NCBI RefSeq assembly: GCF_030409225.1 | Contig: NZ_JAUFPK010000008.1 | Coordinates: 24,637-88,636, forward strand | DNA: 64,000 nucleotides | Direction: 5' to 3' | Origin: Aquisalimonas lutea | Lineage (GTDB): Bacteria; Pseudomonadota; Gammaproteobacteria; Nitrococcales; Aquisalimonadaceae | Part shown: positions 15,528 through 24,401 of the stretch, piece after piece | Position numbering within the stretch: the first letter of the stretch is position 1 | How the letters are laid out: every line of letters starts with the position of its first letter | Program-made: the position numbers and the translations under genes | The notes under the pieces: model-generated | Databases searched by the model: none | Told to the model about the DNA's origin: nothing | What the model saw: only the letters and a program-made list of their open reading frames with translations

Positions 15528-16261
15528 GCGGAGAGGAAGCGAACGGCTTTCAGGGTGTTGTGGCCATCCACGAGCACCTTGTCCGCACCCCGGATGCGGA
15601 CGCAATGAGCGATGCACTCCACCCGGGGTGGCTGGATCCGCCCGAGCGGTGGACGCCGACCTTCGAGCCCATCGCCCTGTATCAAGCCGTCGACTCGGCA
15701 GAGCTCGGGCTGGCCGGCACCGAGAGCTTCCACGACATCGCGGATGATGCGCTCGACCGAGCCGTGTTGCGGGTTGTCGATGGGGAGGGGCCTGTCCACT
15801 TCCGGGCCCTGGCCGATCGCCTGCTCACCGCAGCGGACGTCGGCCGGCTGGGCTCGCGCATCCGCGCCCGAATCGAGTCCCACCTGGAGGGTCTGGAGGA
15901 GGGCGGGAGACTCGAGCGGCGGGACGACTTCATTGGTCGATGGCAGCAGTTCCTGGTGCCTCCCTTTCGGGACTGGGGAGAGGCCCCGGAGAAGACGCGT
16001 CAGCTCGACCACGTCCACGATAGTGAGCTCATGCTGTGCCTGTTCCGTGCGGTGCTGGAAGAGGAGGGCATCGATGCCGACACAGCCATGAACAACGGAC
16101 TGTACCGGATCGGATTCACCAGGCTGACGGACAATGCACGCGAGCGACTCGAGGCCCCGCTGCAAAGGCTCATCGACGAGGCAATGCTCACGAAGAGAGG
16201 AGAGAGCATCACGCTCGGGCCTGAAGCCTTCGTGCGGCGTTCGGGGCCGCGTCCCGCATGA
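15524..16261 (+). CDS. Winged-helix-like protein of unknown function
   Basis: A 245-residue acidic protein. The segment 'FHDIADDALDRAVLRVVDGEGPVHF' followed by 'RIRARIESHLEGLEEGGRLERR' resembles the DUF3320-type winged-helix units found at the ends of helicase-like restriction proteins, and a second similar unit seems to follow near residue 170. It may bind nucleic acid. GTG 15524 overlaps the previous stop, and its own stop overlaps the next ATG (ATGA). No catalytic motif is evident. Confidence 0.55.
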   Translation: MSGEEANGFQGVVAIHEHLVRTPDADAMSDALHPGWLDPPERWTPTFEPIALYQAVDSAELGLAGTESFHDIADDALDRAVLRVVDGEGPVHFRALADRLLTAADVGRLGSRIRARIESHLEGLEEGGRLERRDDFIGRWQQFLVPPFRDWGEAPEKTRQLDHVHDSELMLCLFRAVLEEEGIDADTAMNNGLYRIGFTRLTDNARERLEAPLQRLIDEAMLTKRGESITLGPEAFVRRSGPRPA

Positions 16262-16998
16262 CCGTCCGCATCGTGGGAATCGACTGTGCAACCGACGCCC
16301 GGCGCGTCGGGTACGCCTTCGCCATGCACCGTAACGGCCATACCATCGTTGAGAAGGTCGCTGCAGGTTCGGCTGTCGCCGCTCCGGTCGACGCCATTGC
16401 GGCCTGGCTCAGTCGGGACAACAGCCCCGCATTGCTGGCCCTCGACGCACCACTCGGCTGGCCGGCGACCTTGGGCACGGCGCTGCCAACGCATCAGGCA
16501 GGACAGCCCCTGCCCGGCACCGCGAACGACCTCTTCCGTCGGCACACCGACCGCTTCATCCGCGAGAACATTGGCAAACAGTCCCTCGACGTTGGCGCAG
16601 ACCGAATCGCCCGCACCGCCCACGCGGCGCTGCAGATGCTGCAAGGACTCCGCGAGCGGCTTGGTGAGGCCATTCCCCTGGCATGGCAGCCAACCATCTC
16701 CGGCGTGCAGGCGATTGAGGTGTATCCGGCCGCCACGCTCGCTGCGCATGGGATTCGCCCGACAGGCTATAAGGCAGTGGCAGGAGGCCAAGCGCGAGAG
16801 CGTGTGCTTTCAGCGGTCCGGGAACGCCTGAGTGTGGACGCGGCCATCCCCGACATCGGCTACTCCTCGGATGGCATCGACGCGGTACTCTGTACGCTCG
16901 CCGCACGGGATTTCTTGGCCGAGGTGGCTCTGCCACCGGAACCCAGTGCACCGGTGGAGACCGAGGGGTGGATATGGGTACGTGTTCCGAAATATTGA
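16258..16998 (+). CDS. DUF429 protein, predicted RNase-H-fold nuclease
   Basis: A 246-residue DUF429 protein. Typical segments are 'IVGIDCATD' at the N-terminus, 'LLALDAPLGWP' near residue 63, 'VQAIEVYPAATLAAHG' near 150 and 'DGIDAVLCTLAARDF' near 210; the acidic residues in these positions are those expected for an RNase-H-like metal site. The family is predicted to act on nucleic acid but is little studied. It is the last gene of the coupled operon, which pairs it with a membrane protein and a possible DNA-binding protein. Confidence 0.75.
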   Translation: MTVRIVGIDCATDARRVGYAFAMHRNGHTIVEKVAAGSAVAAPVDAIAAWLSRDNSPALLALDAPLGWPATLGTALPTHQAGQPLPGTANDLFRRHTDRFIRENIGKQSLDVGADRIARTAHAALQMLQGLRERLGEAIPLAWQPTISGVQAIEVYPAATLAAHGIRPTGYKAVAGGQARERVLSAVRERLSVDAAIPDIGYSSDGIDAVLCTLAARDFLAEVALPPEPSAPVETEGWIWVRVPKY

Positions 16999-17214
16999 CG
17001 AGCACGCTTCGGAAACGGCACGTCGTAGCCGCGACTGGGTGGTATCGGCCCTCACCAGACGTCCGGCCATGCGAGTCAAGCGTCCGCTTCCAAGATCAGA
17101 GGCCAGAATTAGGATCAACACAACCTCGAAATTGCACTGGACGATACTGACTACCAGGAACGAAAGGACAGGCGATGGTGTGCTTGGATTGGAAACGCCT
17201 ATCCAGACGATCAG

Positions 17215-17877
17215 TTATCCGTCAACGAGTAAACCGTTGAGCATCGGCTCGATGACGCTCATGGCCTCGTCCAGCGCCTCATTCGAATCCGCCGCATTCG
17301 CAACAAGTAAGCAGGCCTCATTGAGCGCGCCGGCGATAACCCCGGCGAGCATTGCCAAGGGAAGAGGCTTGATGATGCCCCGCTGCATGGCGCGCCGGAG
17401 GTCGGCGCGCAGCAACGTCACGCCGTACTCGCTTTCGACGCGCTGCCAATCCTCCCAGGAAAGGACCCAGCGGGCATCAACCAGCACGATCTGACGAATG
17501 GACGCGTCACTGTGGAGCTCGATGTACCGCCGGCAGCGTGACCTCAGCTCAGCCCAGACCTTCGCGTTCGTTTGCGCGGTAAAGCGCTCCAGGTGCAGCG
17601 CATGGCTATCGTCCGGGGAGAACGGCTTGTGCTCGGCGTGGGTGATGAACGCACCGCGGCTGAGTTCCTTCTTGACGTTCTCGAACACCCGCAGGAACAA
17701 ATCCTCCTTCCCCGCGAAGTGGTGGTAGAACGCGCCTTTGGTGACCTCGGCCAGACGCACGATGTCGTCGACGGACGCATTGGCATAGCCCTGTCTGGCG
17801 AACTGCTTGCGCGCCGCCACGATGAGCGCATCACGAGTCACTCGCCCCTGCTCTGCTTTTCTCGAAACCGTTGCCAT
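17215..17877 (-). CDS. TetR-family repressor
   Basis: A 220-residue regulator with an N-terminal helix-turn-helix ('SVDDIVRLAEVTKGAFYHHF', residues 35-54) and a C-terminal ligand-binding domain. ATG 17877 is chosen because AAGGAG stands 7 bases upstream; an earlier ATG at 17895 lacks a site. It is divergent from the DUF4242 gene and two matching palindromes lie between them, so it probably represses both itself and that gene. Ligand unknown. Confidence 0.88.
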   Translation of the reverse strand: MATVSRKAEQGRVTRDALIVAARKQFARQGYANASVDDIVRLAEVTKGAFYHHFAGKEDLFLRVFENVKKELSRGAFITHAEHKPFSPDDSHALHLERFTAQTNAKVWAELRSRCRRYIELHSDASIRQIVLVDARWVLSWEDWQRVESEYGVTLLRADLRRAMQRGIIKPLPLAMLAGVIAGALNEACLLVANAADSNEALDEAMSVIEPMLNGLLVDG

Positions 17878-17896
17878 CCGTCGTCTCCTTGACATA

Positions 17897-17933
17897 CATA
17901 CCGTCAGTATCTATACAACATACTACCGGTATG
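17897..17933. promoter_or_regulatory. Twin TetR operators CATAC-N5-GTATG
   Basis: CATAC-CGTCA-GTATC (17897-17911) and CATAC-TACCG-GTATG (17919-17933) are 15-base palindromes, 22 bases centre to centre, in the gap between the divergent TetR and DUF4242 genes. Confidence 0.7.
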
Positions 17934-17958
17934 CAAATGAGGCAAACGGGAGGTAGTC

Positions 17959-18234
17959 ATGCCGAAGTACGTGATTGAACGCGAAATCCCCGGGGTGGGC
18001 GAGATGAGCGCGGAACAACTCCGGGAGGCATCGCGTGCATCCAATGCCGTACGCGACGAGCTCGGCCCGAGGGAGCTGCAGTGGCTCAACAGCTACATTT
18101 GCGATGACAAGATCTACTGCGTATACATTGCGGCCAACGAAGACATAATCCATGAGCATGCCCGCTGCCTGGATATCCCAGCGAACCGGATCGCCCGAGT
18201 CCAGGCCGTAACCGACCCTTCCACTGCAGAGTAG
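17959..18234 (+). CDS. DUF4242 family small protein
   Basis: A 91-residue protein beginning 'MPKYVIEREIPGVGEMS', the pattern of the DUF4242 (SCO4226-like) family, some members of which bind nickel. The fold is a ferredoxin-like dimer of about 80 residues. GGGAGG precedes ATG 17959. Control by the divergent TetR is likely. The physiological role is unknown. Confidence 0.8.
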   Translation: MPKYVIEREIPGVGEMSAEQLREASRASNAVRDELGPRELQWLNSYICDDKIYCVYIAANEDIIHEHARCLDIPANRIARVQAVTDPSTAE

Positions 18235-18248
18235 CTGCGATCAAAGAT

Positions 18249-18279
18249 GGAGCTGCGGTGGCAGGCCCGCCGTAGCTCC
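18249..18279. terminator. Hairpin after the DUF4242 gene
   Basis: GGAGCTGCGG (18249-18258) pairs with CCGTAGCTCC (18270-18279), one G-U pair. No T-run follows, so this is a terminator-like stem 15 bases after the stop codon. Confidence 0.4.
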
Positions 18280-18429
18280 ACACTGCGCACACCTGGCTTG
18301 TCGTGCCCCGACCCATACCCGACCTATGCCCTTGCCTCGCCCAATGTCAGCTTCTTGTGTAGCCGAGCTACACCGGTCTTGAAACGTTCGATTAGCGTTT
18401 CATTCGCTATCCGCAAAGAAAGCACTCCT

Positions 18430-18849
18430 CTACAGGACCTTGATCGTTCTGCGAGCCCCGTCCAGTTGGAGTATGTCTCCTGTTTTAATCGAGTCGAAAA
18501 TCTTGGAGTCCACTCCTGAGGCAATCGGGATACCGGCGGCAACAGCACCCTGCACCATTACCGGATTGATTTCACCGAAGATGAGTCCGGAAAATCCAAC
18601 GCCGAGGTTTGCCATGGCTGGTAGAGCCCACCCTGCGGCTACGCCACCCTGAACCCCTGGTGACACCAGAATATAGCCATTGATCTTTTTGCCAAAGAGT
18701 GGATGCGATTGTCTGGAAAACGCACCGGTCTTTCTATTCAGGTCATAGCGCGCACTGAAAGGTAAGGGGTCCACAAGTGCCGGAGCCTCAATCAGCGAGT
18801 CTGTAGCTTGGGCGATGTAGAAGATCGTGTGCGTCGCATCATTAGTCAT
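18430..18849 (-). CDS. Aconitase X small (swivel) subunit, DUF126
   Basis: A 139-residue DUF126 protein, the small subunit of aconitase X. Typical segments are 'KTGAFSRQSHPLFGKKINGYIL' split across residues 38-60 and 'GEINPVMVQGAVAAGIP' near 95. Where most members have a GRGSS-type loop with a catalytic serine, this one reads 'GVQGGVAAGW', so that serine seems to be absent. Its ATG overlaps the large-subunit stop (ATGA). With its partner it should form an iron-sulfur hydro-lyase, but the altered loop makes the reaction uncertain. Confidence 0.78.
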   Translation of the reverse strand: MTNDATHTIFYIAQATDSLIEAPALVDPLPFSARYDLNRKTGAFSRQSHPLFGKKINGYILVSPGVQGGVAAGWALPAMANLGVGFSGLIFGEINPVMVQGAVAAGIPIASGVDSKIFDSIKTGDILQLDGARRTIKVL

Positions 18850-20081
18850 TTTAGTCTACCCGTAATGGCTGCATGAACACAGTCTTCAGTCCTTTGGAGA
18901 ATGGGTTGATATCCATGAGCTTTGATAATGTTCACTAGCTTTGCTGAATTCGTTACCACATTTCTCCACCCAAACTGTTCTCGCTGGGCGGCGGGGTCCA
19001 TGATGTACCAGCACGTTCCTTTTAGAATTAGTCCACCAGCGTCGCGAATGGTTTGCGCAATCCCTTGCTCTTCCGCCACAAAGTGAACGGCCGTGTTCGT
19101 AGTGAGGATGAGCTGTACGTTCTCTGACACCTTCTTTCCTGAAAGAAGAGAGGCGATTTTCTTCATCTCGAAAAGGGATAGCTGTGGCGCGGTAAAGACG
19201 ACGAGATCGGGGTTTTCATTGGTTTGTTGCGACTCGAAATAGTCGTCGAGTGTCCGCTCCGTAATCACCGTCTCGTCCAGAATAGAGCGACCATTTACCG
19301 CTGCTTCCATGTTCGGTGCTTCAGGGGTTGTATTAACGACGTGATACATCGCCATGGAACCGAAACTTGCAAGGCTCGCGCCCAAGTGTTTGAGGTTGTC
19401 CGAGGAGGGCGCGCTATTAGGCATGGAGAATGCTGGGACATTCCAGTAGCTACGGAAGCGTTCACCGACGATCGCGCCGACGGCACCCCAATCGGCGTAG
19501 TCGTCGAGGTGCGCCTCTTGGCGGACGATGACGTTAGCGCGACGGTTTACGTCGAGGTGGTAGCCGTACGCTGGGGTGCGACCCGTTAGTCCGGCTGCTA
19601 GCGAGGCGGGTCCGGACTCATAATTGGTACGTGCTCCGAGGACGGAATTGGCGTAGGCAACAGTCCCTGTGTCACCCCAGGCGACGTGTTCTCCCTTGGT
19701 CGGTTGAAAGTGCGTCTGGTATCCAATGCACGTGTTTGCGGTGAGTACGCCGAGTTGACGTAAGAGCGCAAGGACTTGAGTCTCGCCCTCAACGAGCCCA
19801 GTGTCCTGCTTGAGAAAGTCGGCATGCTCGAAGTCAACACATGAGGGGTTGCGCGTGGTAGGGATCCGAGTTGCAAGACCTGCCCGCGCAAGGTCTTGTA
19901 GGAACGATAGTCCCATGCTTCCGAAGACTTCCGGATCGCCCATGAAGTGAGCGTTCGTGACGGGCACGAAACCATCCGCATCGAAGAACTGCCCTACCTG
20001 ATACTGCTGCGCGAAGACCGCGGCAAGCGCCTCGCCGGCATCCCCGTTGAGTATCTCTTGCTCTTCCCGTGAAAGCTTCAT
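18846..20081 (-). CDS. Aconitase X catalytic subunit, DUF521
   Basis: A 411-residue aconitase X large subunit. Conserved segments are 'MKLSREEQEILNGDAGEA' at the start, 'NPSCVDFEHADF' and 'TANTCIGYQTHF' with candidate cluster cysteines, 'KGEHVAWGDTGTVAYANS' near residue 145, and 'KGTCWYIMDP' near 370. Known aconitase X enzymes dehydrate hydroxyproline isomers or phosphomevalonate. Here it lies divergent from a transporter and CoA-enzyme operon, so it probably acts on the imported substrate or an intermediate. ATG 20081 is preferred over the upstream start at 20120. Confidence 0.82.
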   Translation of the reverse strand: MKLSREEQEILNGDAGEALAAVFAQQYQVGQFFDADGFVPVTNAHFMGDPEVFGSMGLSFLQDLARAGLATRIPTTRNPSCVDFEHADFLKQDTGLVEGETQVLALLRQLGVLTANTCIGYQTHFQPTKGEHVAWGDTGTVAYANSVLGARTNYESGPASLAAGLTGRTPAYGYHLDVNRRANVIVRQEAHLDDYADWGAVGAIVGERFRSYWNVPAFSMPNSAPSSDNLKHLGASLASFGSMAMYHVVNTTPEAPNMEAAVNGRSILDETVITERTLDDYFESQQTNENPDLVVFTAPQLSLFEMKKIASLLSGKKVSENVQLILTTNTAVHFVAEEQGIAQTIRDAGGLILKGTCWYIMDPAAQREQFGWRNVVTNSAKLVNIIKAHGYQPILQRTEDCVHAAITGRLK

Positions 20082-20183
20082 TGCCGTTCCCCGTAATGTG
20101 GAGAGGACTGACCTGAGCACGTGTGATCTGCGACTCCGCGCCCTTGGGCCTACCCTCGTGGTTCATTTGGATGGGAGTTTGAA

Positions 20184-20236
20184 AGGTATGCATAGGTATG
20201 TCAATATTTGACACAAGAGGTATGCAGACCTATGGT
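20184..20236. promoter_or_regulatory. Shared operator/promoter between the aconitase X and transporter operons
   Basis: GTCAATATTTGAC (20200-20212) is a perfect palindrome whose halves form TTGACA -35 boxes on both strands. On the + strand TTGACA (20208-20213) is 17 bases from TATGGT (20231-20236). AGGTATG repeats occur at 20184, 20194 and 20218. The motif TATGCATAGG at 20187 recurs nearly unchanged as TATGTATAGG at 35918, at the promoter of the GntR gene, which makes that regulator the best candidate. Confidence 0.55.
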
Positions 20237-20336
20237 TATGTTGTTGGTTGCAGCAATCTGCTACTGACTGAGTCGAGTAGGTTCGGGGACGCGTTAAGGC
20301 AGGATGCCTGCTTCGAGACGAAACGGGAGGTGTGAA

Positions 20337-21386
20337 ATGGGAACGTCCTTATCAGTACTCCGGCGCCGTGTGGTTTCCGCAGGGCTGTGTGTGTGCGCGA
20401 TTACAATGACGGCTGGCGTCGCTAATACCAGTGCTGCGCAGGATGACGAGCTGATCCCTGTCAGTATCGGGCTTCCGATATCCAACTACTGGCCTGGATA
20501 CGTTGCCCGCGAGCAGGGATTCTTTGAGGAAGCCGGATTCAAGCCCGAGTTTCATATGTTTACCTCAGGTGCTCCCTTGATCGCTGCGATGCAGTCCGGG
20601 AGCATCGATGTGGCCTGGACGGGGCTTGCAACGTTGTTCATGGTCCACCAGGACATTCCGCTTACGTATCTCTACACACCGCTCAATTCCTCGAGTCAGC
20701 AAGGGTTTATCGTGAACCCCGATACCGGGATTGAGTCGTACCGGGATATTGCACAAGCGTCGGCGATTGGTGCGCCGACGGCGACGTGTGCGCACATCGC
20801 GACAAGTCTGGCTGCCGATGCGGCGGGCGTGTCGATGGACGAGGTGAATCGTCGCAACGTCAGCCCTGAAAACCTGCAGCCAGCGCTCGAGGATGGGGAT
20901 ATCGACGCTGCCTTCATTTGGGGGCCGTGGAGTTTGCAGCTGCAGGAAGCGGGATATCCGGTGGTGAGCTGGGACCGCGACTACAATGGTGAGGTGTGCG
21001 CGACCAATGTTGCCGCACGGCCATCCTTCCTTGAAGAGCATCCGGAAGCGGGGTGCCGGCTGGTGAAAGCCCAGGCCCTAACCCTGGAGGCAACAGAAGC
21101 CAATCCGGAGCTCGCGGTGACCGCCCTTCAACGGGTGTTGGGTCTTTCCGAAAAGCTTGCCCGGGAGACCTACGAGACCCTGGAAATCCCGTCGCTCGAG
21201 TCGCAGATCCAGGATGGAACCGCCTGGTCCTTGACAGAAGCGCCCGGGGGGCTTGTCGACAAGCTGCACACTGCGAGCAAGGCCCTTCATAGTGCCGAGG
21301 TGTTTCCTGAGCCGGTCTCCAGGGAGAAGCTGGATGATGCGGTAACGCCGGAGTATGTCGAGCAATTCCTGAACGGTGAGTGTTGA
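20337..21386 (+). CDS. ABC transporter substrate-binding protein 1 (NMT1/SsuA-like)
   Basis: A 349-residue periplasmic receptor with a cleavable signal peptide (basic 'RRR', hydrophobic core, cut near 'TSAAQ') and the NMT1/SsuA layout: 'LPISNYWPGYVAREQGFFEEAG' divided over residues 43-65, and 'FTSGAPLIAAMQSGSIDVAWTG' around 72-94. No lipobox is seen. GGGAGG stands 7 bases before ATG 20337. It is the most divergent of three receptors in this operon, and no other transporter of this class is in the window, so it probably feeds the single permease/ATPase pair at 23577-26298. Confidence 0.85.
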   Translation: MGTSLSVLRRRVVSAGLCVCAITMTAGVANTSAAQDDELIPVSIGLPISNYWPGYVAREQGFFEEAGFKPEFHMFTSGAPLIAAMQSGSIDVAWTGLATLFMVHQDIPLTYLYTPLNSSSQQGFIVNPDTGIESYRDIAQASAIGAPTATCAHIATSLAADAAGVSMDEVNRRNVSPENLQPALEDGDIDAAFIWGPWSLQLQEAGYPVVSWDRDYNGEVCATNVAARPSFLEEHPEAGCRLVKAQALTLEATEANPELAVTALQRVLGLSEKLARETYETLEIPSLESQIQDGTAWSLTEAPGGLVDKLHTASKALHSAEVFPEPVSREKLDDAVTPEYVEQFLNGEC

Positions 21387-21502
21387 GCCTGGTGGGGACT
21401 GCGGAGTCGCTTCGGGGTGCACGGGGGATTCCTTACTGCCAGTAGGCTCGTCGAGGAAAACAATCAGCCCCATGCGCGGGGCAATGAGGAGGAGATGGTT
21501 CG

Positions 21503-22528
21503 ATGAGTATCAAAACAGCGATTGCGAAAGGCGCCCTAGTCACGCTCGTGGCACAGATCTCCTTTGGTCAGGTTGTCCAGGCATCAGAAGGCGAAACAGT
21601 TTCTTTTGATTACGGGATTCCGTCGGGGTTCTATGCATCCCTCTACGTCGCGGAAGATCTTGGGCTTTTCGACAAGTACGGGTTGGATCCCAATTTTCAT
21701 CACTTCGACTCAGGCGCGCCACTGCTTGCGGGATTGGAGAGTGAGAGCCTGGACGTGGTGACCACCGGTCTTGCCTCGGTATTTGCCATTGGGAAGGGCA
21801 TTCCGATTACGTACATCATGTGGGAGGGTGATGCCGCGCAGGCGGAAGGGATTATCGCTCGCAACGGAGTCGGCATGGAATCCATCGAGGACCTGGGACG
21901 GATCGACGCTATCGGGGCGCCCACCGGTACCTGTGCGCAAATCTCCCTGTACCACGCCGCGGACCACGCGGGTGTCGACTACAACGACCTGAACCGGGTC
22001 AACGTGGCGCCACCGATGTATGCCAACGCCTTCCACAGCGCGTCCCTGGATGCCGGGGTCTCATGGTCTCCCTATCTGATCTCCATGAAGCAAGACGGCC
22101 ATGACCTGGTTGGACTCGACCCCGAGTGGATGCCCGAGGGAGGTGCGTGCCCGGAGATGACGATGGCGCGAACGCCTTTCCTTGAAGAGAACCCGGAGGT
22201 AGCAAGGCGCCTGGTTCGGATCAACGCCGAGGCGCGTGCCGCAATCGCCGAAGACCCCTCACTCGCGCTCGACGCGGTTAAACGGCGGTTGAGCCTCAAT
22301 GACGACGTGGCGAGGGAGGTGTTTGAACTCTACGAATTTCCCTCGTTTGAGCAGCAGCTTGACGCCGACTCTCGCTATTCCCTGGTAGGAGAGAAGGGGG
22401 TCGTGGCTCAGCTCAAGGTTGCCGCCGATACCTTCGAAGAGCTCGGTGTTATTTCCGAGACGTTATCCGTCGAGACACTGAGCGACGCGGTCGAACCGCG
22501 CTATGTCCAGGAGTACGCGAATGACTAG
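21503..22528 (+). CDS. ABC transporter substrate-binding protein 2
   Basis: A 341-residue receptor with a signal peptide and the segments 'YVAEDLGLFDKYGL', 'HHFDSGAPLLAGLESESLD' and 'APTGTCAQISLYHAAD'. It is much closer to the receptor at 24401-25444 than to the first one; large blocks are identical between the two, so they arose by duplication. A strong GAGGAGGAG site precedes ATG 21503. It may bind a related ligand to receptor 3 with different affinity. Confidence 0.85.
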   Translation: MSIKTAIAKGALVTLVAQISFGQVVQASEGETVSFDYGIPSGFYASLYVAEDLGLFDKYGLDPNFHHFDSGAPLLAGLESESLDVVTTGLASVFAIGKGIPITYIMWEGDAAQAEGIIARNGVGMESIEDLGRIDAIGAPTGTCAQISLYHAADHAGVDYNDLNRVNVAPPMYANAFHSASLDAGVSWSPYLISMKQDGHDLVGLDPEWMPEGGACPEMTMARTPFLEENPEVARRLVRINAEARAAIAEDPSLALDAVKRRLSLNDDVAREVFELYEFPSFEQQLDADSRYSLVGEKGVVAQLKVAADTFEELGVISETLSVETLSDAVEPRYVQEYAND

Positions 22529-22712
22529 CGGGACTTCGCGGGATGCGCAGATGCTCGACTGGCTTTGTACACCCACCCCTCTCGGGCGATGAAGCAATCC
22601 TGTGGAGGCCGGCTGAGGACCATGGATGGTCCGTAGTGGCGATCAGTCCAGAGGAAGAGGTTCCCTTATCGGCGAGCCCTAAGCAATACACTCCAATAAC
22701 CGGAGTAACTCC

Positions 22713-23498
22713 ATGAGTAGCGATTACCAGAACCTGCATGACGTTTCAGGAAAAGCGGCCGTAGTCATTGGCGCGGCGGGCGGTATCGGGCACGCGGTGG
22801 CCAGAGGACTGGCAGCGAACGGTGCACGGACCATCTGCGTGGACGTGGACGCAGATGGCGCAGAAACGACAGCGACCACGATCCGCAACGATGGAGGACA
22901 AGCGGAGTCGGTGAAAGCGGACGTGCTCTCCGATGGGGATCTAGACCGCCTTACGACGGAGTATGGAGACGCCGAGATCCTCGTTGTTACCCCGGCCATC
23001 CTGGTACGTAAGCGGATCACGGAGCAGAACGACGACGAGTTCGACAAGCAAGTCAACCTCAACGTGAAGGGGACGTTCCGGGTGGTGCGAGGCTTCGGTC
23101 GCGCAATGGCTGAGCGGGGTCGGGGCAGCATCATCGGGTTCTCAAGTGTCCGGGCGGAGCTTGTTGAGCCTGGTTCGGGGGTGTACGCGGCAACCAAGGC
23201 TGCCGTTCTGCAAATGCTCAGAACTCTCGCCGCAGAGCTCGGGCCGGACGGCGTACGCGTAAACCTGATATCGCCAAGCCCCGTCGCAACGCGGCTCACG
23301 GAAGACGTAAGAAGTCGTCCGGAGTGGTTCGAGGCAACGGCCAACCGGTCAATGCTGCGGCGGTGGGCAGAGCCCGACGATTTCGTCGGTCCGGCGCTGT
23401 TTCTTGCCTCCGACGCGTCGCGATTCGTTACCGCCGCAAATCTCGCAGTCGATGGTGGATGGAGCGCGGCTGACGGCCTTTCACGCATTAGCGGTTGA
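22713..23498 (+). CDS. Short-chain dehydrogenase/reductase
   Basis: A 261-residue classical SDR: cofactor loop 'GAAGGIGHAVA' (about residues 20-30), Asp in 'CVDVDADG' suggesting NAD(H) preference, catalytic serine in 'IGFSSVRA' and the YxxxK motif 'YAATK' near 160. It probably oxidises a hydroxyl group of the imported compound to a ketone. It sits between receptor 2 and the transporter ATPase within the same operon. Confidence 0.88.
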   Translation: MSSDYQNLHDVSGKAAVVIGAAGGIGHAVARGLAANGARTICVDVDADGAETTATTIRNDGGQAESVKADVLSDGDLDRLTTEYGDAEILVVTPAILVRKRITEQNDDEFDKQVNLNVKGTFRVVRGFGRAMAERGRGSIIGFSSVRAELVEPGSGVYAATKAAVLQMLRTLAAELGPDGVRVNLISPSPVATRLTEDVRSRPEWFEATANRSMLRRWAEPDDFVGPALFLASDASRFVTAANLAVDGGWSAADGLSRISG

Positions 23499-23576
23499 GC
23501 CCGGCTGTTGTGGGGGAGAGCCGAACATAAATGCAGGCGCTAGGCAGTAGATTGTGGCGCTTCGCGAGGAGGAGAG

Positions 23577-24401
23577 ATGAGCAACAGTACCCCGAAAATA
23601 GAGTTCGAAAACGTCCAGAAGGTGTACCCACCTGTCAAGAAATCAGGTGAACCGGTTGAGGCAATTGGCGATCTGTCTCTTGCGTTGGAGGAGTCCGAGA
23701 TATTCTCGATCGTAGGGCCGACAGGGTGCGGAAAATCGACTGCACTAAACATGATCGCGGGGTTCGAATACCCGAGTGCCGGTGCACTGACCCTGGATGG
23801 AATGCCCATCGCCAATCCCGGGCCGGATCGGGCTGTCGTGTTTCAGCATCAATCCCTGTTCCCTTGGCTGACGGCCCTGGATAACGTCACTCTGGGCGTC
23901 AAGTGCCGGGGGATGCCCAAGAGCGAGTACATGGCGAAGGCACGAGAACTCCTCAATGCCGTCGGGCTGTCCGGATTTGAGAAGAGCTATCCGTATCAAC
24001 TTTCCGGTGGAATGCAGCAGCGCGTCCAGATTGCACGGGCACTCATTAGTAGCCCGAGCGTGCTCCTGATGGATGAGCCTTTTGGTGCGCTGGATTACCA
24101 GACCCGACTCCTAATGCAGCAGCTCCTCCTCGAGCTTTGGATCGAATTCAGACCAACGATTTTCTTCATTACACACGACGTTACCGAGGCCGTGTTTATT
24201 TCGGACCGAGTCGGCGTGATGACGCAGCGTCCGGGGCGGCTCAAGACCGTCGCCGATGTTCCCATTGCCAAGCCCAGGACAATCGACACGCTTACCGATA
24301 GCCAGTTCACTGAGATCGAGCACCGCGTGCTGACCTCCGTCCAGGAAGAGATCGGAACCATTGGGCTTGGCGCAAGTAATAGCGACAGGAGGACCACCTG
24401 A
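23577..24401 (+). CDS. ABC transporter ATP-binding protein (SsuB/TauB-like)
   Basis: A 274-residue ATPase with Walker A 'GPTGCGKST' near residue 47, Q-loop '[10 protein letters not shown]', signature 'LSGGMQQR' near 142, Walker B '[12 protein letters not shown]' and switch histidine in '[10 protein letters not shown]'. It energises import with the permease at 25447. GAGGAG precedes ATG 23577. Its last base overlaps the start of receptor 3 (TGATG). Confidence 0.93.
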   Translation: MSNSTPKIEFENVQKVYPPVKKSGEPVEAIGDLSLALEESEIFSIVGPTGCGKSTALNMIAGFEYPSAGALTLDGMPIANPGPDRAVVFQHQSLFPWLTALDNVTLGVKCRGMPKSEYMAKARELLNAVGLSGFEKSYPYQLSGGMQQRVQIARALISSPSVLLMDEPFGALDYQTRLLMQQLLLELWIEFRPTIFFITHDVTEAVFISDRVGVMTQRPGRLKTVADVPIAKPRTIDTLTDSQFTEIEHRVLTSVQEEIGTIGLGASNSDRRTT

